Below are positions 6,025 to 11,311 of a stretch of 11,311 nucleotides of DNA, in pieces. The stretch is taken from positions 1 to 11,311 of the forward strand of contig CAIWFP010000154.1 in assembly GCA_903911985.1 (NCBI GenBank), written 5' to 3'. A program made the translations under genes and the position numbers. A model generated the notes under the pieces. It was not told the DNA's origin. It saw nothing but the letters and a program-made list of their open reading frames with translations, and did no database searches. This DNA comes from an uncultured Sphingomonadales bacterium. Lineage in GTDB: Bacteria; Pseudomonadota; Alphaproteobacteria; Sphingomonadales; Sphingomonadaceae. The stretch's first letter is position 1, and every line of letters begins with the position of its first letter.

Positions 6025-7064
6025 CAGCGCGGCCTCCGGCGCAATCCAAACGACCCGATCCGCTCGCGAGAACTCACCACCAGTCCCAGAAGCCCGGTCG
6101 GCTGGAACATCACCACGACGAGCAGCACCACGCCGAGGATCACCGTCCAGTATTGCTTGATGGCATCTGTATCCGCGAGCACATAGCTCAGCAATTCCAC
6201 CACAATTGTTCCGAGCACGGGGCCGATCAGCGTTCCGCTGCCGCCAAACAGACAGTAAATCACCGCCGTGGTGGACAAGCCAGGACCGAGATTGGTTGGC
6301 CCGGTAAATCCCTGATGGTAGCTGTAGAGCGCCCCGGAAAGCCCGGCAATGGCACCGGAAAACGTGAAGACCAGAGCTTTGAACACCTGCACCCGATAGC
6401 CGAAAAATGCCAATCGTTCCTCGTTCTGACGCATCCCGGCCAACACCAGCCCCAGTTGCGAACGCACGATCACCCGGCTGGCAAGATAAACCACGATCAA
6501 CAGCCCGAGCGCCACACTGTAGAACGCCACGCCCTCGACAAACTCATAAGCGCCGAACGCCATGAGCTTGATGGAGGACAACCCATTGCCCGCGCCGACA
6601 TATTGCCATCCCGCCACCAGCCGCTCCGCGGCATACGCTCCGGTCAGCGTGCCGAAGGCAACGAAAATCGATGTCGGCGTCTTGCGCCCAAGCAACAGGA
6701 AGGTGGCCAACGCCGCCGATAACCCGGCCCCCACCAGCATCGCCAGCGGCAAGGTGGCCCACATCTGGCTGAAGTCCAAATCCCGGCCAACCAGGGCAAT
6801 CGCATAGCCCGCGGCGCCAAAAAACAGCGCCTGGCCATAAGACATGATGCCTGAAAATCCCCAGCACAAATCAAAACTCACAGCAAGCAGCGAGAGGATC
6901 AGGATGTTGGTCATCAGCGTGACCAGTTCCGGCCGGGTGGCCAGCACAAAAGGCGTCGCGACCAGCACGGCCAAGGTGGACCACTCGATCCCCGGCAGGA
7001 TCGAGCGGGGCCTGACGCGCGGCCCGGGAGCACGGCGCGCCGCCGCGCCAGTCGCGACACTCAT
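6024..7064 (-). CDS. Branched-chain/amide-type ABC transporter permease (LivM/UrtC-like)
   Basis: An integral inner-membrane permease of 346 residues with a basic, proline-rich N-terminus (about 1-25) and about nine to ten hydrophobic segments. Family landmarks are DLCWGFSGIMSYGQALFFGA (65-84), the cytoplasmic coupling region RSQLGLVLAGMRQNEERLAFFGY (201-223) and FGGSGTLIGPVLGT (273-286). I start it at the ATG at 7064, 4 bp beyond the binding-protein stop, with GGGAG at 7075-7079 and 10-nt spacing. An in-frame ATG at 7130 would overlap that gene by 62 bp and add a non-homologous leader. With the LivH-type protein it forms the translocation pore. The 3' end overlaps the ATPase gene by one base. 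It is longer than many LivM proteins, as UrtC/FmdF types often are. Confidence 0.93.
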   Translation of the reverse strand: MSVATGAAARRAPGPRVRPRSILPGIEWSTLAVLVATPFVLATRPELVTLMTNILILSLLAVSFDLCWGFSGIMSYGQALFFGAAGYAIALVGRDLDFSQMWATLPLAMLVGAGLSAALATFLLLGRKTPTSIFVAFGTLTGAYAAERLVAGWQYVGAGNGLSSIKLMAFGAYEFVEGVAFYSVALGLLIVVYLASRVIVRSQLGLVLAGMRQNEERLAFFGYRVQVFKALVFTFSGAIAGLSGALYSYHQGFTGPTNLGPGLSTTAVIYCLFGGSGTLIGPVLGTIVVELLSYVLADTDAIKQYWTVILGVVLLVVVMFQPTGLLGLVVSSRERIGSFGLRRRPR

Positions 7065-7068
7065 CGCG

Positions 7069-8298
7069 TCAGCACTCCCGCGGATCGACCATCGACGCTT
7101 TGTCGATGATATCGTAGCGCGTTTTGCCACCTTCGCTTTTGCACACGGCGATGTACATATTCATCTTGGCATGATAATGGCCAGGCACCATCTGCGCGCC
7201 GCCGCCAGGCCCTTCGGTGAGCACGGCGGTGTCCAGCGCCGCCGCCACATCCTCGCGCCCGAGTTTGCCACCGGTGGCCTTCACCGCCGCCTCATAGAAT
7301 TTCACGCCGCGATACATGCCGGTGGACGCAGATCCCGCGGTAAAGAGATACTTCGTATCCGGGAACCGCTTGGCGTAACCCTCCTGCAGTTTCTTGCTGA
7401 ACGGGTCTTCCACGGCCTGGAAATAATCAAGGCAGCTGACCAGCCCCTCCATTTCCTGCGCAGGATGATAGTTCAGTAGATTTTCATCATAATAGACGCA
7501 GGTCAGCGCGCCACCATTCTTTTGGAAGCCCGACTCATAAAGCTGCTTCACGAACGGTTGCAGCCCCGGCGGGATGATGGTCATGAATACGCAATCGACC
7601 TTGCCATCCTTAATCTTGCCGATCGTGGCCGAATACTCAGCCTGATCGAGCGGGTAGTATTCCTCGAACACCACCTCACCGCCATTGGCTTCGATCACCT
7701 TGCGAGCATATTTGTTAAGTAGCTGCGGCCAGACATAGTTGGCCGACGGCATCGCGAAGCGTTTCTTGCCGAGTGTCTTGATCAGATAAGGGATCAGCCG
7801 GTCACATTGCTGCGCCGGGGTGGGCCCGGTATTGTAGAGGAACTTGGTGCATTCCTGCCCCTCATACAACTGGGGGTAGATATAGAGCGTCTTGCCGCGA
7901 TTGACGATCGGGTCCTTGATCGCCTGGCGCATGGCCGAGGTGATGCCGCCGAGCACGACATCCACCTTGCGCTCCTGGATCAGTTTGCGCACGTTGCCAA
8001 CCGCGATTTTGGGATCCGAGGCGGTGTCCTCGAGATACAGCTCAATCGGCCGCCCCAATATACCGCCGGCTTTATTGATCTCCTCGACCGCGAATTGCGC
8101 GACCTGCCAGTTGGCATTGCCGGAGGGCGCGATGGCGCCGGTGATGTCGGTGGCGATGCCCATCTTGATCGCGCCGGCGGCATGCGCCCAATTCGGCCGA
8201 AGCACCATCCCCCCGGCGACGCTGCCGGCCCAGCCAGCGGCTGAGAGAGCAGCGGCACTGCTGAGAAACCGGCGCCGTCCTAGATTTGGTCCATTCAT
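7069..8298 (-). CDS. Periplasmic amide/urea-type substrate-binding protein (AmiC/FmdD/UrtA-like), Tat signal
   Basis: A 409-residue periplasmic binding protein that delivers substrate to the LivH/LivM permeases. The N-terminus has a twin-arginine motif, GRRRFLS (7-13), a hydrophobic stretch, and a likely cleavage site after AHA (residue 40), so export is probably folded through Tat. The mature part is a type-1 periplasmic fold: TDITGAIAPSG (50-60), then VEEINKAGGILGRPIEL (71-87). The segment YPQLYEGQECTK (141-152) and the late GGGAQMVPGHYHAKMNMYIA (365-384) are hallmarks of the amide/urea-binding subgroup rather than LivJ. The ATG at 8298 has AGGAG (8307-8311) at 8-nt spacing, the best ribosome site in the operon, fitting the need for excess binding protein. 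A longer frame to 8772 only overlaps livH-like coding. The ligand (short amide, urea or similar) is inferred. Confidence 0.93.
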   Translation of the reverse strand: MNGPNLGRRRFLSSAAALSAAGWAGSVAGGMVLRPNWAHAAGAIKMGIATDITGAIAPSGNANWQVAQFAVEEINKAGGILGRPIELYLEDTASDPKIAVGNVRKLIQERKVDVVLGGITSAMRQAIKDPIVNRGKTLYIYPQLYEGQECTKFLYNTGPTPAQQCDRLIPYLIKTLGKKRFAMPSANYVWPQLLNKYARKVIEANGGEVVFEEYYPLDQAEYSATIGKIKDGKVDCVFMTIIPPGLQPFVKQLYESGFQKNGGALTCVYYDENLLNYHPAQEMEGLVSCLDYFQAVEDPFSKKLQEGYAKRFPDTKYLFTAGSASTGMYRGVKFYEAAVKATGGKLGREDVAAALDTAVLTEGPGGGAQMVPGHYHAKMNMYIAVCKSEGGKTRYDIIDKASMVDPREC

Positions 8299-8321
8299 CA
8301 AAATTTCTCCTAAGGTTGAGG

Positions 8322-9179
8322 CTAGAGACGACCGACCGAGATGAAGCCTTGCGGCCGCAGACGGACGATGGCGAGCGCAATGACAAAGACGAGCGGATCC
8401 GCCAGCACCGGGCTCACCACCCACGGCAGACCCGCCGCCATGCCACCCACGGCGGCGGCCCCCAGCACGGGGCCCTCGAACGTGCCAACCCCCCCCAGCA
8501 TCACCGAGAGGAAAGCCTGCACGAGGAAACGAATGCCGATATCGGCCGATAGCGCGTAGAGCGGCACGATCAGCGCCCCAGCAAGCCCGGCCAAAGCGGC
8601 CCCGAAGGCAAAAGTCAGCGCATAGAGGCGGCCGGTCGAGATACCGCAGCTTCGCGCAAGCATCGGGTTCTCCAAAGCACCACGCACACGCAGCCCGATC
8701 GACGTCCGGGTCAGTAACAACCAGCATCCCAGGATCACGGCCAATGTCGTGGCAATAATGAAGCTGCGCCACATCGAAAACTCGAGCCCCCCCACGACAA
8801 ACGCGCCCGACAGCGGCTCAGGGATAGCCTTGTAGTGGCCGCCAAGCAGCCCGCGGATGATTTCGCGAATGATCAGGCCGATCGCGTAGGTGCCAAGCAT
8901 CGCAATGATCGGCGTGGCATAGAAACGCCGGATGATGGTCTTCTCCAACACCAGCCCCACCGCGCCCACCACCAGAGGGGCCAAAATCACGCCGGTCCAA
9001 CCGCCGATGCCAACAGAATCACAAACATAAACCGTATAGGCGCCAAGCAGCACGAGCTCGCCATGAGCGAAATTGAAAATCCCCATCATGCTGGCAATCA
9101 CGCCCAGACCCAGCACGATCAGCACCATCACCGAGGTGAACGCCATGATGTCAAAGGCGAACTTGATGGCAAACTCCAT
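8322..9179 (-). CDS. Branched-chain/amide-type ABC transporter permease (LivH/UrtB-like)
   Basis: An integral inner-membrane permease of 285 residues with about eight hydrophobic segments. It shows the LivH hallmark NFAHGELVLLGAY (36-48), the cytoplasmic coupling stretch TSIGLRVRGALENPMLA (159-175) and GGVGTFEGPVLGA (229-241). The start is the ATG at 9179, which shares one base with the TGA of the upstream amidase gene (TGATG), implying coupled translation; GGGA lies 7 nt upstream. A longer frame to 9365 overlaps the amidase gene and adds a non-membrane leader, so I reject it. Placing a permease gene before the binding-protein gene (23-bp gap) differs from the usual urt/liv order, where the binding protein comes first. 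Confidence 0.93.
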   Translation of the reverse strand: MEFAIKFAFDIMAFTSVMVLIVLGLGVIASMMGIFNFAHGELVLLGAYTVYVCDSVGIGGWTGVILAPLVVGAVGLVLEKTIIRRFYATPIIAMLGTYAIGLIIREIIRGLLGGHYKAIPEPLSGAFVVGGLEFSMWRSFIIATTLAVILGCWLLLTRTSIGLRVRGALENPMLARSCGISTGRLYALTFAFGAALAGLAGALIVPLYALSADIGIRFLVQAFLSVMLGGVGTFEGPVLGAAAVGGMAAGLPWVVSPVLADPLVFVIALAIVRLRPQGFISVGRL

Positions 9180-10732
9180 CACACCGTCCCGCTCGGGATC
9201 GGTGCCTGGCGGTAGCCGGTGGCCTGCTCGTAGGCATAGGCGTAGGATAACAGATCCACCTCGCTCCATTGCCGACCGACAATGATCAGGCAGAACGGCG
9301 CACCCCCCGCATGCACGCCGGCCGGCACCACCACGCCGGGCAAACCGGCGATATTGATTTCGCACACCGTCGTCTCGTGGATCGGCTCCGCGCCATGCAG
9401 CGGCGGCAGCGGATCGCGCATCTGCGGAAACACCAGCGCATCGAGGCGATGGGCCGCCATCACCGCATCGAAAATCGCCAGATACGCCTCCCGCGCGGCA
9501 TGGAATTCCGACATGTCGGGAGGCTGGCTCGGATCGGCCAGACAGGCCTGCAACGCCGGCAGATCCGCGAGGTAGCGCAAGGCGCCGGTCGGGCCGAACG
9601 CCGCCTCGGCCTTGGTGGCTTCCGCGAAGTCCGCGAAAGTCCTGAGGGCGGCATCGGGGCCGAGGCGTTGCAGATACTGCTGCAAATCATAGGGCACGGA
9701 TTCCATCCCGCGCGGGTCGAAATGCCCAGGCCCCGGCATGGCGCGGCCGATCGCGGCAAAGCCGGTGCCGGCAAACGGATCAGCCACCAGCATGGCGCCA
9801 AGCGCCTCGATTTCCCGTTGCGCGCGGACATAGAGGGCCGCCGTCTCATCCGCCAGCGGTTGGTCGCGCCAGCCCGGCCCATACAGCCCCACCCGCTTGC
9901 CGGACAAAGCATCCGGCGCGAGCCTCGACGTATAGCCCCCCTTGGGCAGCTTTCCGATGGCCGCCGTCGTCTTGGGGTCGGCCATTGTGAAGCCAGCCAG
10001 CACATCCAGACACAAGGCAGCATCGCGAACACACCGCGCGATCGGCCCCACCACGTCGCGCTGACTCGCCAACGGCACCACGCCCGCATTGGGCACCAAG
10101 GCGAAGGTCGGCTTGATGCCAACCAGGCCCTGCGCCGATGCCGGATTCTGGATCGACCCGCCAGTTTCCTCCGCCAACCCCATCACCGCCATGGAAAGCG
10201 CCACAGCCGTGGCCGTGCCGGACGAACTCGCCCCCGGCACACAATCCGGCGCCGCCGCATTGATCGTGGGGCCCGCCCAGCTATCGTTGGCATGGCTCCC
10301 GCTCGCACTCAGCACCGGCACATTGGTCTTGCCCAGCATGATGGTTCCAGCCGCACGCATCCGCGCCACCACCGGACTATCCACCGCGGGAATCAGATCG
10401 ACGCCCCCCTTGCCGCTGTAGAGCAGCGACCATCCGGCCGTGGTTGGCACGCCCGCCATATCCATCGGGTCCTTGATCACCACCGGAACGCCCGCCAGAG
10501 GGCCCAGCGCCTCGCCAGCCGCGCGCCTGCGATCGATCGTCCGGGCATCCTCCAGCGCATCGGGATTAAGGAAGATCAAAGCGTTATAGTAAGGATTGAG
10601 CGCGGCAATCCGATCGAGGCAGGCCTGCGTCAAGGCCTCGCACGTAAACCGCCCGGCGGCCAGCCCGTCCTGCACCTGGGCCACGGTCAGTTCAACCAAA
10701 TCAATCGGAGGCATGGCGAGTGGAGAGTTCAT
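9179..10732 (-). CDS. Amidase (amidase signature family), first gene of the amide operon
   Basis: A 517-residue cytoplasmic amidase without a signal peptide. The triad is visible: K87 in VVIKDPMD, the cis-serine S169 in PGASSSGTA and the nucleophile S193 in ETGGSIQNPASAQG. The N-terminus (LTVAQVQDGLAAGRFTCEALTQ) is the usual amidase start used by GatA-like and fungal-type amidases, so it is a different subgroup from the operon's last amidase and probably prefers other substrates. I chose the ATG at 10732 because homology begins there. The frame stays open to 11041, but that stretch is not amidase-like and contains the sigma-54 promoter. The ribosome site is weak (GGG 7 nt upstream). A divergent cis-serine context (GASSSG, not GGSSSG) is worth noting. 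Overlapping its stop with the permease start ties hydrolysis to import. Confidence 0.92.
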   Translation of the reverse strand: MNSPLAMPPIDLVELTVAQVQDGLAAGRFTCEALTQACLDRIAALNPYYNALIFLNPDALEDARTIDRRRAAGEALGPLAGVPVVIKDPMDMAGVPTTAGWSLLYSGKGGVDLIPAVDSPVVARMRAAGTIMLGKTNVPVLSASGSHANDSWAGPTINAAAPDCVPGASSSGTATAVALSMAVMGLAEETGGSIQNPASAQGLVGIKPTFALVPNAGVVPLASQRDVVGPIARCVRDAALCLDVLAGFTMADPKTTAAIGKLPKGGYTSRLAPDALSGKRVGLYGPGWRDQPLADETAALYVRAQREIEALGAMLVADPFAGTGFAAIGRAMPGPGHFDPRGMESVPYDLQQYLQRLGPDAALRTFADFAEATKAEAAFGPTGALRYLADLPALQACLADPSQPPDMSEFHAAREAYLAIFDAVMAAHRLDALVFPQMRDPLPPLHGAEPIHETTVCEINIAGLPGVVVPAGVHAGGAPFCLIIVGRQWSEVDLLSYAYAYEQATGYRQAPIPSGTV

Positions 10733-10986
10733 GATGTCGGGCCCGTTACGTCTGTTCGGAAAAAAGAGCGAGCGCCCCCGCGATCGCCGGGGCGGCACAG
10801 TGCGCAGCCAGGCATGGCCGGCGATCCTCCCGCACAAGAGACACCGCACGAAAAATAAAACCCAATCGGAACAAAAGCCGCCCCCATCGTTGGAGCCCAT
10901 CCGACCCAGGCCCGAAATGCGCGACCAACGCTGACCACGCTCCCGCACACGCGTCGCCTCACATGCGTCGAACATTAGCCGGACCG
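10733..10986 (-). promoter_or_regulatory. Long transcribed leader of the amide operon (candidate attenuator)
   Basis: If transcription starts about 12 nt past the sigma-54 GC element (near 10986), the first gene is preceded by a leader of about 254 nt, long for an operon otherwise packed with 1-8 bp overlaps. Reading toward the gene it holds a U-rich tract (TTTTATTTTT, 10860 to 10851), then GATCGCCGG (10826 to 10818), then CCGGCGATC (10790 to 10782) inside a GC-rich hairpin, and a U6 tract. The two 9-mers are perfect complements, and their pairing would use part of the terminator hairpin. No convincing leader peptide or known riboswitch fold is seen. Confidence 0.5.
10760..10794 (-). terminator. 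Terminator-like hairpin in the operon leader
   Basis: In the minus-strand RNA, CGCCCC (10794 to 10789) pairs with GGGGCG (10778 to 10773), followed after seven bases by six U residues (10765 to 10760). The 7-nt gap before the U-run is longer than in ideal terminators. It sits about 30 nt before the first start codon, where an attenuator would act. Confidence 0.45.
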
Positions 10987-10995
10987 AATTTTCAT

Positions 10996-11012
10996 AAGCA
11001 ATCAGCGTGCCA
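10996..11012 (-). promoter_or_regulatory. Sigma-54 (RpoN) promoter of the amide operon
   Basis: The minus strand reads TGGCACGCTGATTGCTT, from 11012 to 10996. This matches the sigma-54 consensus TGGCACG-N4-TTGCW at every defined base, with GG (-24 element, 11011-11010) and GC (-12 element, 10999-10998) separated by exactly 10 bases. It points toward the first amidase gene. Sigma-54 promoters need an activator ATPase such as NtrC or an amide-specific one, which is common for nitrogen-scavenging genes. The predicted start is near 10986. Confidence 0.85.
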
Positions 11013-11311
11013 TGAGAAAAGCAAGCAAAATCTGCGATCATTAGAGATATGGTCTTTTTATAGACAATTTGATGGCTACAAAATGCTCATATGATAACAA
11101 AATACGCTGGCATCTAACGCCATCCGCCGGCAAAACAAGCCGAGCGGCGTCACCATTGAGGGCGAGGCACGCCCTACGGCAAAAAAAATTGACGGCCGAC
11201 CAGCAGGCCGTGGTGGAGCCGGAAACAGTCCAAACTGCCGCTGTCACAGCGTGATCGCCAAAGGTGGACCCACACGGCGGCGTGAATCACGCGACAAAAT
11301 AAAGAGCGATA
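11013..11311. promoter_or_regulatory. Upstream control region with dyads and AT-rich DNA; no supported gene
   Basis: About 300 bp upstream of the sigma-54 promoter carry no credible gene; the 61-68 codon frames on both strands look like nothing known. The first part (11041-11106) is markedly AT-rich, as is usual where IHF bends DNA between activator sites and a sigma-54 promoter, but I found no full IHF consensus. Further up are AGGGCG/CGCCCT (11159-11175), an A8 tract (11181-11188), ACGGCC/GGCCGT (11192-11211) and the palindrome CGCTGTCACAGCG (11239-11251). The last two are plausible activator sites 180-240 bp upstream. None matches a canonical NtrC site well. Confidence 0.4.

Noticed and set aside
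8299..8772. Extended start of the substrate-binding protein at 8772
   Set aside because: The extension overlaps the LivH-like gene by 451 bp in another frame. The ATG at 8298 has an ideal AGGAG at 8 nt and is followed at once by a Tat signal.
9180..9365. Extended start of the LivH-like permease at 9365
   Set aside because: The extension lies within the amidase gene and is hydrophilic; the ATG at 9179 gives the standard LivH N-terminus and a TGATG junction.
9269..10858. 529-codon open frame on the plus strand
   Set aside because: It is antisense to the first amidase gene; the His/Arg-rich, domain-free translation is typical of GC-rich antisense frames.
10733..11041. N-terminal extension of the first amidase to an upstream ATG at 11041
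   Set aside because: The added 103 residues are not amidase-like, and the stretch contains the sigma-54 promoter, whose transcript would start downstream of that ATG.
11159..11188. Hairpin AGGGCG/CGCCCT followed by A8 as a terminator
   Set aside because: On the plus strand it is followed by A, not T. On the minus strand the T-run precedes the hairpin, so neither direction fits an intrinsic terminator.
11041..11254. Two small overlapping frames (68 codons minus, 61 codons plus) at the right end
   Set aside because: They lie opposite each other with no recognisable domain or ribosome site, in what looks like a control region.
1..11311. CRISPR array, tRNA/rRNA gene, or complete insertion sequence
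   Set aside because: No regularly spaced direct repeats, no tRNA-like cloverleaf or rRNA segments, and no transposase were found on reading both strands by eye.

Overview
The window is GC-rich, densely coding bacterial DNA. Protein families, codon bias and a two-hairpin CTAG-bounded intergenic repeat of a kind I associate with alphaproteobacteria suggest an alphaproteobacterium, perhaps Rhodospirillales/Acetobacteraceae. That placement is inference.

Left end (1-1768, + strand): the C-terminal three quarters of an oligopeptide-type ABC transporter ATPase, overlapping by ATGA a zinc homocysteine S-methyltransferase. The methyltransferase's last 11 codons and stop lie inside a 37-bp palindromic repeat (copy A, 1732-1768).

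Middle (1769-2930): about 1.06 kb of decayed DNA lies between copy A and a second, inverted copy B (2831-2867; 34 of 37 bases identical). It holds two divergent 5'-side gene fragments, each ending at a repeat: a short piece resembling the FAD-binding barrel of a ferredoxin-reductase-type oxidoreductase (- strand, abutting A), and the N-terminal 252 residues of a P-type cation ATPase lacking its phosphorylation domain (+ strand, abutting B).

Right (2931-11012, - strand): one long operon read right to left. The order is amidase, LivH-type permease, Tat-exported substrate-binding protein, LivM-type permease, LivG/UrtD-type ATPase, LivF/UrtE-type ATPase, a 106-bp two-hairpin repeat, and a second amidase. 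The binding protein resembles the AmiC/FmdD/UrtA group, and the last amidase matches the nitrile-cluster (Rhodococcus-type) amidases with triad K96-S171-S195. Together they look like a system that imports short amides (or urea-like compounds) and hydrolyses them in the cytoplasm to acid plus ammonia. Copy B, read on the - strand, is a strong hairpin followed by five U residues and probably terminates this operon.

Control region (10733-11311): a near-perfect sigma-54 promoter (GG-N10-GC) lies on the - strand at 10996-11012. It is followed by a leader of about 254 nt with a terminator-like hairpin and U6 tract plus a competing 9-bp pairing, i.e. an apparent attenuator. Two dyads and AT-rich DNA lie upstream. 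This fits nitrogen-status control (RpoN) combined with leader antitermination, as known for other amide and nitrate operons. No regulator gene is in the window.
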